Shown here piece after piece: positions 22,589 through 32,159 of a stretch of 64,000 nucleotides of DNA. The position numbers and the translations under genes were made by a program. Under the pieces are notes generated by a model. It was not told the origin of the DNA. It worked only from the letters and a program-made list of their open reading frames with translations, and ran no database searches. This stretch comes from Maritimibacter alkaliphilus (lineage in GTDB: Bacteria; Pseudomonadota; Alphaproteobacteria; Rhodobacterales; Rhodobacteraceae): positions 1,116,001-1,180,000 of the forward strand of contig NZ_JAHVIT010000001.1 of NCBI RefSeq assembly GCF_019801605.1, written 5' to 3'. How positions within the stretch are numbered: the first letter of the stretch is position 1; each line of letters starts with the position of its first letter.

Positions 22589-24406
22589 TCACGAGGATTT
22601 CGACATCCGCTTCCGCTCGTGCGGGTCGAGGTAGCGCTTGCGCAGACGGATCGCGTTCGGCGTCACTTCCACCAGCTCGTCGTCGTTGATGTAGGCGATG
22701 GCCTCTTCCAGCGAGAGCGTCACCGGGGTGGTCAGCCGGACCGCGTCATCGGTGCCCGAGGCCCGCACGTTGGTCAGCTTCTTGCCCTTCAGCGGGTTCA
22801 CTTCGAGGTCGTTGTCGCGCGAATGCTCGCCGATGATCATGCCGGTGTAGACGTCGGCCTGGGCGCCCAGGAACATCTTGCCGCGCTCTTCGAGGTTCCA
22901 CAGCGCATAGGCCACGGTCTGGCCGTTCTCCATGGAGATCAGCACGCCCGCGCGACGACCCGGGATCGGCCCCTTGTAGGGGGCCCAGGAGTGGAACACG
23001 CGGTTCAGCACGCCGGTGCCGCGGGTGTCGGTCAGGAATTCGCCGTGATAGCCGATCAGCCCGCGCGAGGGCACGTGTGCGACGATCCGGGTCTTGCCGG
23101 CGCCTGCGGCCTTCATCTCGGTCATGTCGCCCTTGCGTGCGCCGGTGATCTTCTCGATTACCGCGCCGGAGTATTCGTCATCCACGTCGATGGTGACTTC
23201 CTCGATCGGCTCCATGCGTTGGCCGTTCTCTTCGCGCATGATCACCTGCGGACGGGAGATCGACAGCTCGAAGCCCTCGCGGCGCATGTTCTCGATCAGA
23301 ACGCCCATCTGGAGTTCGCCACGGCCCGAGACTTCGAAGGCCTCGCCGCCGGGGGTGTCGGTGACCTTGATGGCCACGTTCGATTCCGCTTCCTTCATCA
23401 GGCGCTCGCGGATCACGCGGGATTGCACCTTCTTGCCGTCACGACCGGCCAGCGGGCTGTCGTTGATGCCGAAGGTCACGGTGATGGTGGGCGGGTCGAT
23501 CGGTTGCGCGTCCAGCGGCTCGTCCACGGCGAGGGCGCAGATCGTGTCCGACACGGTGGCCTTGGCCATCCCGGCGAGCGAGACGATGTCGCCGGCCACG
23601 GCTTCCTCGATGTCCTGCTGGGCAAGGCCGCGGAAGGCGCGGATCTTGGTGACGCGGAACTGTTCGATCTTCTGGCCGATGCGCGAGAGCGCCTGCACCG
23701 TGGCGCCGACCTTCAGCTTGCCCGATTCCACGCGGCCCGTCAGGATGCGGCCCACGAAGGGGTCGGAGCCGAGGGTGGTGGCCAGCATGCGGAAATCGTC
23801 GTCCTGCTTGGCGATCTGCTTGGGCTTCGGCACGTGGTTCACGATCAGCTGGAACAGCGCGTCGAGGTTCTTGCGCGGCCCGTCGAGCTCGGTGTCGGCC
23901 CAGCCGGAGCGGCCCGAGGCGTAGAGATGCGGGAAGTCGAGCTGGTCTTCGTCGGCGCCGAGGCTGGCGAAGAGGTCGAAGCATTCGTCAAGCGCGCGGT
24001 CGGGCTCGGCGTCGGGCTTGTCGACCTTGTTCAGCACCACGATCGGGCGCAGGCCAAGGGCAAGTGCCTTGGAGGTCACGAATTTCGTCTGGGGCATCGG
24101 GCCTTCGGCGGCGTCCACCAGCAGGACGACGCCGTCGACCATGCTCAGGATACGCTCCACCTCGCCGCCGAAGTCGGCGTGGCCGGGGGTGTCGACGATG
24201 TTGATGCGGTGGCTCTTCCACTCGACCGAGGTCGCCTTCGCAAGGATGGTGATCCCGCGCTCGCGCTCGAGGTCGTTGCTGTCCATCGCGCGTTCGGCCA
24301 CGGCCTGGTTCTCACGGAAGGCGCCCGACTGCTTCAGGAGCTCGTCAACGAGGGTCGTCTTGCCGTGGTCAACGTGGGCGATAATGGCGATGTTACGCAG
24401 GTCCAT
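22589..24406 (-). CDS. typA: Ribosome-associated GTPase TypA/BipA
   Basis: Translational GTPase of the EF-G family that assists ribosome assembly and stress growth. It is 605 residues. G1 is AHVDHGKTT (residues 10-18), G2 RERGITI, G3 [11 protein letters not shown] and G4 NKVDKPDA. Domain II/III and the BipA-specific C-terminal region follow ([18 protein letters not shown]). GGAGG lies upstream of the ATG at 24406; in-frame sequence before that is the promoter side and not conserved in appearance. Confidence 0.96.
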   Translation of the reverse strand: MDLRNIAIIAHVDHGKTTLVDELLKQSGAFRENQAVAERAMDSNDLERERGITILAKATSVEWKSHRINIVDTPGHADFGGEVERILSMVDGVVLLVDAAEGPMPQTKFVTSKALALGLRPIVVLNKVDKPDAEPDRALDECFDLFASLGADEDQLDFPHLYASGRSGWADTELDGPRKNLDALFQLIVNHVPKPKQIAKQDDDFRMLATTLGSDPFVGRILTGRVESGKLKVGATVQALSRIGQKIEQFRVTKIRAFRGLAQQDIEEAVAGDIVSLAGMAKATVSDTICALAVDEPLDAQPIDPPTITVTFGINDSPLAGRDGKKVQSRVIRERLMKEAESNVAIKVTDTPGGEAFEVSGRGELQMGVLIENMRREGFELSISRPQVIMREENGQRMEPIEEVTIDVDDEYSGAVIEKITGARKGDMTEMKAAGAGKTRIVAHVPSRGLIGYHGEFLTDTRGTGVLNRVFHSWAPYKGPIPGRRAGVLISMENGQTVAYALWNLEERGKMFLGAQADVYTGMIIGEHSRDNDLEVNPLKGKKLTNVRASGTDDAVRLTTPVTLSLEEAIAYINDDELVEVTPNAIRLRKRYLDPHERKRMSKSS

Positions 24407-24589
24407 GGGGCCTCCAATAGCGGTTCGCGGTTCGCCTATACGGCTTCCGCCGAAAATACCAGAGGGAAAGGGCCCCCTGCACGCTGCAGTGCCGCATTGT
24501 TCCCGAAACACGCGTTCCCACGCCACCCCAGGCCCCGCGATGGGGTCCCCGCCCCGTTGCCGGCCCCGTCGTCATCCTCGACGCCAGCC

Positions 24590-24622
24590 CTGACCCGGCC
24601 CTGACCCGGCCCTGACCCGGCC
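24590..24622. repeat. 11-bp tandem repeat, three exact units
   Basis: CTGACCCGGCC is repeated three times head to tail in the typA upstream region. It is GC-rich and might be a slippage tract. It abuts the composite repeat copy at 24631. Confidence 0.65.
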
Positions 24623-24630
24623 CCCGCAAT

Positions 24631-24700
24631 TTCCGTTTCCCAAATATCCTCGGGGGGAATTGGCCCGCGAGGGCCAAGGGGGGCAGACAGCCCCCCCACC
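24631..24700 (-). repeat. Composite intergenic repeat, copy A
   Basis: Read on the minus strand it has a G-run, CTGTCTG, a C-run, then the hairpin TTGGCCC-TCGC-GGGCCAA, then ATTCCCCCCGAG and ATATTTGGGAAA. The same order occurs at 55934-56004. It sits 24 bases past the stop of the GlxA-type regulator. With the 11-bp repeat it fills most of the gene-free stretch 24407-24723. Confidence 0.7.
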
Positions 24701-24723
24701 CCGCCCGCCGCAGGCGCAGTTCC

Positions 24724-25806
24724 TTACTCTTCCCCGTCGAGCAGGTCGTCGTCGAGGAAAACGCCCTCCATCTCCTCGAAGTCCTCCTCCGCCCCCGGCT
24801 TGCCCGCGTGGCTGCCGCGTTCGCGGTAGGGCGTGGTCTCGTAATGGGCCCGGTAGCATTTCGAGAAATGCGAGGGCGAGGCAAAGCCGCAGGCGAGCGC
24901 CACGTTGATCACGCTCATGTCGGTCTGCATGAGCAGGTTGCGCGCCTTCTGAAGCCGCAGCTCCATGTAGTAGCGCTTGGGCGACCGGTTCAGGTAGCGC
25001 CGGAACAGCCTCTCCAGCTGCCGGGTGGACATGCCCACGTCCTTGGCCAGCAGCGAGGGGCTGATCGGTTCCTCGATATTGCGCTCCATCATGTGGATCA
25101 CCTGGCTCAGCTTCGGATGGCGCACGCCGATCCGCGTCGGCACCGAAAGGCGCTGCGTGTCCTGGTCGGTGCGGATCGAGGAATAGATCAGCTGGTCCGC
25201 CACGGCGTTGGCGAGGTCCTCGCCGTTCTGGTCGGCGATCAGCTTCAGCATCAGGTCGATGGAGGAGGTTCCGCCCGCGGAGGTCATCCGCCGCCCGTCC
25301 ACCACGAAGACCGACTTGGTCAGTGCCACCTCCTCGAATTCCTCCGAGAAGCTGTCCTGGTTCTCCCAGTGGATCGTGGCGCGCTTGCCGTCCAGCAGCC
25401 CGGCCTTGCCGAGCACATAGGCCGCGGTGCAGAGCCCGCCGATCGCCGGACCCTTGCGGGCCTCGCGGCGCAGCCAGTTCAACAGCGGCTTGGAGGTCTC
25501 GTCCTGGACGTTGAGCCCGCCGCAGATCAGCACGGTGTCATCCCGGCCGACCTCGCCGAGCGCGCTGGTCACGTTGAACTCCGCGCCCGCAGAGCACGTC
25601 ACCGGTGCGCCGTCCACGCTGGCATAGCGCCAGTCGTAGAGCTTCATCCCCGTCATCCGGTTCGCGATGCGCAGGCAATCGAGGGCGGAGGCGAAGGCAA
25701 GGAGCGAGAAGTTGTTGAGCAGGACGAAGACGAAGCGGCGCGTGCGGGTGTCCGTCGGGATGACGGGGGTTTCGATCTGGGGGGTATCGGGCCGGGCAGG
25801 CAACAT
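24724..25806 (-). CDS. GlxA-type AraC family transcriptional regulator
   Basis: A 360-residue protein. The N-terminal DJ-1/PfpI-like domain (about 22-200) keeps a cysteine in the nucleophile-elbow region (IGGLCTAAYVLG) and probably serves as a ligand sensor. The C-terminal AraC domain has two helix-turn-helix units (SPSLLAKDVGMSTRQLERLFRRY and VALACGFASPSHFSKCYRAHY). Members of this class include the betaine-responsive GbdR and the carnitine regulator CdhR, so control of nitrogenous osmolyte catabolism is possible. Divergence from DAHP synthase may instead be chance. An acidic tail ends the protein (EEMEGVFLDDDLLDGEE). Confidence 0.85.
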   Translation of the reverse strand: MLPARPDTPQIETPVIPTDTRTRRFVFVLLNNFSLLAFASALDCLRIANRMTGMKLYDWRYASVDGAPVTCSAGAEFNVTSALGEVGRDDTVLICGGLNVQDETSKPLLNWLRREARKGPAIGGLCTAAYVLGKAGLLDGKRATIHWENQDSFSEEFEEVALTKSVFVVDGRRMTSAGGTSSIDLMLKLIADQNGEDLANAVADQLIYSSIRTDQDTQRLSVPTRIGVRHPKLSQVIHMMERNIEEPISPSLLAKDVGMSTRQLERLFRRYLNRSPKRYYMELRLQKARNLLMQTDMSVINVALACGFASPSHFSKCYRAHYETTPYRERGSHAGKPGAEEDFEEMEGVFLDDDLLDGEE

Positions 25807-26004
25807 GTGGGCCTCTGAGAGTGGGTTCCGGCCGGTTCCTCGATGTGCGCGCGAGGGTCTCGCAGACTCACCTTGAAATCCGGTGATCCGTAGCAGCGCA
25901 GAGAGCGAAAGCGTCGTCAAGGCGTCGCAAATCGCGTGTGGCGTTTTCGGTGGTGCTTCGCTATATGCTGGCCTCCTATTTAGAAGGGTCCCGGAGGACA
26001 TGAG

Positions 26005-27372
26005 ATGACGACCTGGACGAAGTCGAGCTGGAGAGACAAACCGCGGGTGCAGATGCCCGTCTACGAGGATGCCGCGGCGCTGACCGAGGTGGAATCGAAG
26101 CTGTCGAAATATCCGCCGCTCGTCTTTGCGGGCGAGGCGCGCCGGCTGAAGAAGGCCCTCGGCGCCGCGTCCCGTGGTGAGGCGTTCCTGCTGCAGGGGG
26201 GAGACTGCGCAGAGAGCTTCGACCAATTCAGCGCCGATGCCATTCGCGACACCTTCAAGGTGATGCTGCAGATGGCCATGGTGCTGACCTTCGGTGCCAA
26301 GGTGCCGGTGGTGAAGGTGGGCCGCATGGCCGGCCAGTTCGCCAAGCCGCGCTCGGCACCGACCGAGGTGGTGGATGGCGTCGAGCTGCCCAGCTACCGC
26401 GGCGACATCATCAACGATCTCGGCTTCTCCGCCGCCTCGCGGATCCCCGATCCCGCGCGGATGTTGCAGGCCTATACGCAGGCCGCGGCCACGCTGAACC
26501 TGCTGCGCGCCTTCTCGACCGGTGGCTACGCCGACGTCCACGAGGTGCACCGCTGGACCCTCGGCTTCACCGAGGCGGACGAGGCCTCGCGCTTCCGCGA
26601 CATGGCGAACCGGATCTCGGACACGCTGGACTTCATCAAGGCCGCGGGTGTGAACTCCGACCGCGAGCACACGCTGCGGATGGTGGATTTCTACACCTCG
26701 CACGAGGCGCTGCTGCTGGAATACGAAGAGGCGCTCACCCGCGTCGACTCGACCTCCGGCAAGTGGCTCGCGGGCTCCGGCCACATGGTCTGGATCGGCG
26801 ACCGCACCCGTCAGCCCGACGGTGCGCACGTGGAATTCTGCAGTGGCGTCCTGAACCCGATCGGCCTGAAATGCGGCCCCTCGATGGAGGTGGACGACCT
26901 GAAGCGCCTGATCGCCAAGCTGAACCCCGAGAACGAGTCCGGTCGCCTGACCCTGATCGCGCGCTTCGGGGCCGGCAAGGTGGGCGAGCACCTGCCCAAG
27001 CTGATCAGGGCCGTGAAGGAAGAGGGCGCCAACGTGCTCTGGACCTGCGACCCGATGCACGGGAACACGGTCAAGTCTGCCTCGGGCTACAAGACCCGGC
27101 CCTTCGACAACGTGCTGCGCGAGGTGAAGGAGTTCTTTGCCGTCCACAGCGCCGAGGGCACCGTGCCGGGTGGCGTGCACTTCGAGATGACCGGTCTCGA
27201 CGTGACCGAATGCACCGGCGGCGTCGTGGCCGTGACGGACGAGAACCTCTCGGACCGCTATCACACTGCCTGCGACCCGCGGCTCAACGCCTCGCAGTCG
27301 CTGGAACTGGCCTTCCTCGTGGCCGAGGAGCTGACCAAGCTCCGCGCCGAGCGGGTCGCCGAAGCGGTCTGA
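26005..27372 (+). CDS. aroG: Class II DAHP synthase (3-deoxy-7-phosphoheptulonate synthase)
   Basis: Condenses phosphoenolpyruvate and erythrose 4-phosphate, the entry step of aromatic biosynthesis. It is 455 residues, characteristic of the plant-like class II enzymes. Diagnostic stretches are [24 protein letters not shown], the METAL/substrate region VWIGDRTRQ, and [15 protein letters not shown] lies upstream of the ATG. It stands alone with a terminator, while aroB and aroK are 33 kb away. The letter assigned to the symbol is conventional only. Confidence 0.95.
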   Translation: MTTWTKSSWRDKPRVQMPVYEDAAALTEVESKLSKYPPLVFAGEARRLKKALGAASRGEAFLLQGGDCAESFDQFSADAIRDTFKVMLQMAMVLTFGAKVPVVKVGRMAGQFAKPRSAPTEVVDGVELPSYRGDIINDLGFSAASRIPDPARMLQAYTQAAATLNLLRAFSTGGYADVHEVHRWTLGFTEADEASRFRDMANRISDTLDFIKAAGVNSDREHTLRMVDFYTSHEALLLEYEEALTRVDSTSGKWLAGSGHMVWIGDRTRQPDGAHVEFCSGVLNPIGLKCGPSMEVDDLKRLIAKLNPENESGRLTLIARFGAGKVGEHLPKLIRAVKEEGANVLWTCDPMHGNTVKSASGYKTRPFDNVLREVKEFFAVHSAEGTVPGGVHFEMTGLDVTECTGGVVAVTDENLSDRYHTACDPRLNASQSLELAFLVAEELTKLRAERVAEAV

Positions 27373-27415
27373 TCGCAGCGTGATCGCGGTCTTGCCGCGG
27401 ACGGACAGACACAGG

Positions 27416-27443
27416 AAAACGCGCCTTTCGGGGCGCGTTTTTT
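27416..27443 (+). terminator. Terminator of the DAHP synthase gene
   Basis: Arms AAAACGCGCC and GGCGCGTTTT with a 6-base loop, continuing into TT. The A/T flanks make it usable in both directions for the converging PAS gene. Confidence 0.9.
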
Positions 27444-27484
27444 ATTTATGTCAGATGCTTGCGCGTGGAAGGCGAGGCGTTGCC

Positions 27485-28300
27485 TCACTCCTCCACGTCA
27501 TCCCCGTCGCTGCGCACCAGCCGCAGATGGGCCACCCGGCGATCACCGCGCCGCCGTTCCGGCCCACGGTAGAGGATCGGGTCTTCTGCCATGCCGCGCC
27601 GGTCCATGCCGTTGCGCTGGTTCGCCTCCGGCGGGACCTCCTGCCGCGCCGCCGCGCCATAGCTCCCGGAGGGCAGGTCGCGCGGGTCCGCGGCCGGGTC
27701 CACTGGAGAAAGGGCGGTTTCCTCGGGCGCCAGCCCCTGCGCTGCATCTCCCAGCAGGGGGCGGACCTCGACCGCGGTCACCGCGAAGCGGCGCGGGGCG
27801 CGGCCCACGGCGCCCTGCGTGGCGAGACACCCCAGCACCCGCGTCACGTCGCCGAGGTCGCTCATCAGGGGCAGCAGGATCAGCTTGCCCTCCAGCGCGG
27901 GCTTGCCGATGCCGCGTTCGGCGGTGAGCGTCAGCGTGGCGATGGCGGGGCTGTCAAAGACCTGTTCCAGGACGTCGCCGATCCGGCTGCGGCTTTCGGG
28001 GGTGAAGAAGGTGGAGAGCGGCATCCCGCGTACCTCCATCCCCATCAGGTCGCTCAGATGGGTGCCCGCGATCCTCAGCCGGGCCAGGCCGGCGGCGATC
28101 CGCTCCAGCACGAAGGCATATTCCAGCGCCCGCTCGATCCCGCGCGGGTCGATGTCTGCGCGGCGCGGCACCAGTCGGCCCGCGCGCAGCGCCTGCCAGT
28201 AGGCCTCGACCTCGGCAATCGCGCCGAAGCGCGCCTGATCCGCGAATCTCGCCATTTCCACCACCTTCTGACCCGCTGCCGGATGCCCGTCCCGTTCCAT
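27485..28300 (-). CDS. PAS-domain protein, alphaproteobacterial PAS_5 type
   Basis: A 271-residue soluble protein. Residues about 15-150 have the pattern of alphaproteobacterial PAS_5 proteins (VEAYWQALRAGRLVPRRADIDPRGI...LRIAGTHLSDLMGMEVRGMPLSTFF). The remainder is Pro/Arg-rich and ends with a PERRRGDRRVAHLRL segment. In Caulobacter a PAS_5 protein (MopJ) modulates cell-cycle and motility signalling, and many copies occur in Rhodobacterales with unknown roles. The start at 28300 has AGAGAGG upstream; a later Met at 28255 is possible. CtrA-like sites lie 64-156 bases upstream. Confidence 0.7.
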   Translation of the reverse strand: MERDGHPAAGQKVVEMARFADQARFGAIAEVEAYWQALRAGRLVPRRADIDPRGIERALEYAFVLERIAAGLARLRIAGTHLSDLMGMEVRGMPLSTFFTPESRSRIGDVLEQVFDSPAIATLTLTAERGIGKPALEGKLILLPLMSDLGDVTRVLGCLATQGAVGRAPRRFAVTAVEVRPLLGDAAQGLAPEETALSPVDPAADPRDLPSGSYGAAARQEVPPEANQRNGMDRRGMAEDPILYRGPERRRGDRRVAHLRLVRSDGDDVEE

Positions 28301-28363
28301 GCCTGCCTCTCTCAGCCGTGTCCCCCGGACAGAACGGACGCGGGCAGGGCAGCGCCCCACCTG

Positions 28364-28456
28364 ATGGTTAACCGTATGTCCGTAGGTGTTACTTCTCTGT
28401 TAACATGCCACGGAACGGCTGACTTTTGGCGAAAATCGTATCAAATGGTTAACCGT
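28364..28456. promoter_or_regulatory. Cluster of CtrA-like half-sites between PAS gene and yicC
   Basis: The identical 12-mer ATGGTTAACCGT occurs at 28364-28375 and 28445-28456. Its reverse strand reads TTAACCAT, a known CtrA half-site. Between them TTAC-N7-TTAA runs from 28389 to 28403, one change from the full box. Three such elements in 93 bases of a GC-rich genome is unlikely by chance. They could act on either divergent gene. Confidence 0.55.
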
Positions 28457-28614
28457 GCCCGGGGCCACGGGCGGCCCATGGGAGCTCCACGCTCGGGCGC
28501 GCCCGGCCCGGTTCACGTCAGGATCGGCCGGGGTTGACCCGGCCCCGCGCGAGGCATTAGCCACGCCCAATCACCACGGCCCACAGTCTGGGCCACATTC
28601 CAGGAGGGAGAGCC

Positions 28615-29505
28615 ATGCTGCAGTCGATGACAGGTTTCGCGGCCCGACAGGGCTCCCATGGCCCCCACAGCTGGAGCTGGGAACTGCGCTCGGTCAACGG
28701 GCGCGGGCTGGACCTGCGCCTGCGGGTGCCGGACTGGATCCCGGGGCTGGAGACGGCACTGCGCGCGCAGCTGACCAAGGCGCTTGGCCGGGGCAATGTC
28801 ACGCTCTCGCTGCGGATCACGCGGGAGGAGGGCGAGGGCGGCACGCGGCTCGACACGGTCCGGCTCGGCGCGCTGCTCGATGCATTGGAGCAGGTGGAGC
28901 AGGCGGCCATCGACAAGGGGATCAGTCTTGCGCCGTCCCGCGCCGCGGACCTGCTGATGCAGCGCGGCGTGCTCGACGGCTCCGGTCAGGAGGACGACAA
29001 CGCGGCGCTCGGCAAGGCGCTTCTGGCGGATTTCGACCCGCTTCTGGCCGCCTTCATCGAGATGCGCACCGCGGAAGGTTCCGCGCTGGAGCAGATCCTC
29101 AAGGGCCAGATCGACCGCATCGCGGCCCTGACCGAGGAAGCCGCGGCGGAGGTTGAGACCCGGCGCAGCGAGAGCACCGCCGCCTTCCATGCGGCGCTTG
29201 GGCGGGTCATGGAGGGGGCCACCGGCGCCGACCCCGACCGGGTGGCGCAGGAACTGGCGCTGCTGGCCGTGAAGGCCGACGTGACCGAGGAACTGGACCG
29301 CCTGCGGGCCCATGTGGGCGCGGCCCGTGATCTGATCGGGCAGGGCGAGATGATCGGCCGCAAGCTCGACTTCCTGACGCAGGAGTTCAACCGCGAGGCC
29401 AACACGCTCTGCTCCAAGTCGCAGAACGCCGGGCTGACCCGGATCGGGCTGGAGCTGAAGGCGGTGATCGATCAGATGCGCGAGCAGGTCCAGAACGTCG
29501 AGTAG
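28615..29505 (+). CDS. yicC: YicC family endoribonuclease
   Basis: A 296-residue protein starting [10 protein letters not shown] and containing [18 protein letters not shown], both hallmarks of YicC/YloC proteins. It ends with the conserved region [21 protein letters not shown]. coli YicC is an endoribonuclease active in RNA decay. GGAGGGAG precedes the ATG. It lies just upstream of gmk, the usual order in many bacteria, and is probably co-transcribed. Confidence 0.92.
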   Translation: MLQSMTGFAARQGSHGPHSWSWELRSVNGRGLDLRLRVPDWIPGLETALRAQLTKALGRGNVTLSLRITREEGEGGTRLDTVRLGALLDALEQVEQAAIDKGISLAPSRAADLLMQRGVLDGSGQEDDNAALGKALLADFDPLLAAFIEMRTAEGSALEQILKGQIDRIAALTEEAAAEVETRRSESTAAFHAALGRVMEGATGADPDRVAQELALLAVKADVTEELDRLRAHVGAARDLIGQGEMIGRKLDFLTQEFNREANTLCSKSQNAGLTRIGLELKAVIDQMREQVQNVE

Positions 29506-29656
29506 GCCGCTCAGGGCCCCATTTTACAAAAGCTTCATGGTTGCGGCCCCTTCGGAGGGCCGCGCCCAGCCTTGCGCCCCCGCGCGGCTTGGGGCAAACC
29601 CTGCGCGAGCTATCGAGACCGCAGAAGACCCCGAGACGGGCAGGAGCCGCGCCGCC

Positions 29657-30328
29657 ATGAGCCACAAGACCCCGACCGCGCCCCGCGAGCTGCACCGCCG
29701 CGGCCTGCTGATCATCCTGTCCTCGCCCTCGGGCGCGGGCAAGTCGACCCTGACCAAGCGCCTGCGGGAGTGGGACCCGACGCTGAGCTTCTCCGTCTCG
29801 GCCACGACCCGCGCCCCGCGCAGCGGCGAAAAGCACGGGCGGGAATACTTCTTCCACACCAAGGAGGAGTTCCAAGCCATGGTCACGGCCGGCAACATGC
29901 TGGAACACGCCCATGTCTTCGGCAACCTCTACGGCACCCCGCGCGCGCCGGTGGAAAGCGCCATCACCGCAGGGCATGACGTGCTCTTCGACGTGGACTG
30001 GCAGGGCGGCCAGCAGATCCGCAATTCGGCCCTTGGCAAGAACGCGCTGTCGATCTTCATCCTGCCGCCCTCCATCGCCGAACTGGAACGCCGGCTGGTC
30101 AGCCGCGGGCAGGACAGCGACGAGGTGATCGCCAAGCGGATGGAGAAAAGCGCCGACGAGATCTCGCACTGGCCGGAATACGACTACGTGCTGATCAACG
30201 ATGATCTCGACGTGACATTCGACCGGCTGCGCACGATCGTGGCCGCCGAACGGCTGCGCCTGTCGCAGCAGCCCGGCGTGGTGGATTTCACCCGCGCCCT
30301 GATTGACGAGTTCGAGGAGAGGTCATGA
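29657..30328 (+). CDS. gmk: Guanylate kinase
   Basis: Phosphorylates GMP to GDP. It is 223 residues. The P-loop is [10 protein letters not shown] (22-31). GMP-binding residues are in [13 protein letters not shown] and the lid region [10 protein letters not shown] is present. The start at [16 protein letters not shown] was chosen because earlier in-frame codons read as low-complexity. The stop overlaps the next start (ATGA). Confidence 0.96.
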   Translation: MSHKTPTAPRELHRRGLLIILSSPSGAGKSTLTKRLREWDPTLSFSVSATTRAPRSGEKHGREYFFHTKEEFQAMVTAGNMLEHAHVFGNLYGTPRAPVESAITAGHDVLFDVDWQGGQQIRNSALGKNALSIFILPPSIAELERRLVSRGQDSDEVIAKRMEKSADEISHWPEYDYVLINDDLDVTFDRLRTIVAAERLRLSQQPGVVDFTRALIDEFEERS

Positions 30329-30855
30329 CACTGTACGCCCTTGGGAATTTCCGGCCCCAACTGCCCGACGACGGCGATTTCTGGATCGCGCCCGATGCCA
30401 ATGTGATCGGGAACGTGATCCTGCACACCGGCGCTTCGGTCTGGTTCGGCTCCACCCTGCGGGGCGACAACGAACCCATCGTGATCGGCGAAGGCTCCAA
30501 CGTGCAGGAAAACGTGGTGATCCACACCGACATGGGCTGCCCGCTGACCATCGGCCGGAACTGCACCATCGGCCACAAGGCGATGCTGCACGGCTGCACC
30601 ATCGGGGACAACTCTCTGGTGGGGATGGGCGCCACGATCCTGAACAACGCGGTCATCGGCAAGAACTGCCTGATCGGGGCCGGCGCGCTGGTGACCGAGG
30701 GCAAGGTGATCCCCGACAATTCCATGGTGCTGGGAAGCCCCGCCAAGGTGGTCAAGGAACTGGGCCCGGAATGGGCCGAACGGCTGGCGAAATCGGCGGC
30801 GGGCTATCAGGCCAACATGCGTCGCTTCCGCGAGCAGCTGGTGGCGCTGGACTGA
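30325..30855 (+). CDS. Gamma carbonic anhydrase-like hexapeptide-repeat protein
   Basis: A 176-residue left-handed beta-helix protein with many hexapeptide turns ([30 protein letters not shown]). The three metal-ligand histidines of gamma-class carbonic anhydrases are H67, H84 and H89 ([16 protein letters not shown]). Many YrdA/PaaY members in this family have little or no anhydrase activity, so the reaction is uncertain. It overlaps gmk by four bases. Confidence 0.88.
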   Translation: MTLYALGNFRPQLPDDGDFWIAPDANVIGNVILHTGASVWFGSTLRGDNEPIVIGEGSNVQENVVIHTDMGCPLTIGRNCTIGHKAMLHGCTIGDNSLVGMGATILNNAVIGKNCLIGAGALVTEGKVIPDNSMVLGSPAKVVKELGPEWAERLAKSAAGYQANMRRFREQLVALD

Positions 30856-30859
30856 CCGG

Positions 30860-31918
30860 ATGGCGACGGAAATGACCGCCTCGGCGGAGCAGATCGAAGG
30901 CCTGCTTGAGGCGATCCCGCTGCCCGCGCTGCTGGTGGGCCGGGATGAGCGGGTGCTGGGCATCAACGCCCGGGGGGCCGCGATCCTTGGCGCCGGCATC
31001 ACGGGGCGGCATTTCATCACCGCGATCCGCCAGCCCACGGTGCTGGACGCGGTGGAGGCCTGTTTCGCCTCCGGCAAGCTGCAGGAGACGCGCTACCTCG
31101 CCACGGCCGGCAAGCAGGACGTCACCTACCGGGTGACCTGCGGCCTTGTGACGACGGCGCAGGGCACCGCCGCGTTGGTCTCCTTCGAGGACGTGACCCC
31201 GGTGGAACAGGCCAGCCAGATGCGGCGCGACTTCGTGGCCAACGTGAGCCACGAGCTGCGCACGCCGCTGACCGCGCTTCTGGGCTTCATCGAGACGCTG
31301 CGTGGCCCGGCCCGCAACGACGAGGTGGCGCGCGACCGGTTCCTCGACATCATGCACTCGGAAGCGACGCGGATGGAGCGGCTGGTCAAGGACCTGCTGT
31401 CGCTGTCGCGGGTGGAGAGCGAGGAGCGGATGCGCCCGACGGAGCGGGTCGATCTGCGCGGGCTGCTGGACGGTGTCTGCCGGACGCTGGGCCCGCTGGC
31501 CGAGGCGCGGGGCGTGGAGCTGATCGAGGTCTTCCCCGAGGAGGCCGTCATCATCGCGGCCGATGCGGATCAGCTGCGGCAGGTCTTCACCAACCTGATC
31601 GAGAACGCGGTGAAATACGGCGGCTCTGGCGGCGAGGTGAAGGTCACGATGGAGGCGAAACCCCATCTCGCGGCGCTGCGCGGCCCCGGCGTGACGGTCA
31701 CCGTCGCGGACAAGGGGCCGGGGATCGAGCTGGTTCACATTCCCCGCCTGACCGAGCGGTTCTACCGAGTCGACAGTCACAGATCGCGGGAGATGGGCGG
31801 CACCGGCCTCGGTCTCGCCATCGTGAAGCACATTATCAACCGGCACCGCGGGCGCCTTCGGATCGAGAGCGAACCGGGGCAGGGGGCGAGCTTCTCGGTG
31901 ATCCTGCCGTCGAGCTAA
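30860..31918 (+). CDS. phoR: Phosphate-regulon sensor histidine kinase PhoR
   Basis: A 352-residue kinase that should phosphorylate PhoB under phosphate limitation. A PAS domain at about 13-112 is followed by HisKA with H131 (FVANVSHELRTPLT) and HATPase_c with NLIENAVKYGG and GGTGLGLAIVKHI. No transmembrane helix is visible, unlike E. coli PhoR, so it must sense through PstB/PhoU contacts in the cytoplasm. It starts five bases past the previous gene but has its own terminator before the pst genes. PhoB lies at the other end of the locus. Confidence 0.88.
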   Translation: MATEMTASAEQIEGLLEAIPLPALLVGRDERVLGINARGAAILGAGITGRHFITAIRQPTVLDAVEACFASGKLQETRYLATAGKQDVTYRVTCGLVTTAQGTAALVSFEDVTPVEQASQMRRDFVANVSHELRTPLTALLGFIETLRGPARNDEVARDRFLDIMHSEATRMERLVKDLLSLSRVESEERMRPTERVDLRGLLDGVCRTLGPLAEARGVELIEVFPEEAVIIAADADQLRQVFTNLIENAVKYGGSGGEVKVTMEAKPHLAALRGPGVTVTVADKGPGIELVHIPRLTERFYRVDSHRSREMGGTGLGLAIVKHIINRHRGRLRIESEPGQGASFSVILPSS

Positions 31919-31953
31919 GATGCTGATATCAAATCGGAAAGCCGTTCAAAGCA

Positions 31954-31984
31954 ACGCCGCCCCACCGGGCGGCGTCTGTGTTTT
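31954..31984 (+). terminator. Terminator after phoR
   Basis: Nine-pair stem ACGCCGCCC/GGGCGGCGT with a 4-base loop, followed by CTGTGTTTT. Confidence 0.75.
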
Positions 31985-32047
31985 CGCGCACAGGTTGCAG
32001 CGGGTCGTCGGCGAGCTGCCGCTACGGAAATCAGCGAACCTGTGGTA

Positions 32048-32080
32048 TGTCATAAAAGCGTTACACAAGTGTCACAAAAG
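32048..32080 (+). promoter_or_regulatory. Pho box before pstS
   Basis: Three contiguous 11-bp units: TGTCATAAAAG, CGTTACACAAG and TGTCACAAAAG. This is the PhoB-binding pattern of 7-base TGTCA-type direct repeats separated by 4-base AT-rich spacers. It ends 79 bases before the pstS ATG, in the AT-rich part of the spacer. Confidence 0.85.
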
Positions 32081-32159
32081 CATAGCGCGCCGTCTTTAGC
32101 AGGCGGGTCAGGGTCACCAGGGGGTGGTGACCGCAAAACTTACATCAGGAGCAATCCGC

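Noticed and set aside
24406-24526. Upstream extension of typA
   Set aside because: The residues are unlike TypA N-termini, and the G1 motif begins normally at the 24406 start with GGAGG upstream.
24590-24622. CRISPR-like repeat
   Set aside because: Head-to-tail 11-mers without spacers and without cas genes.
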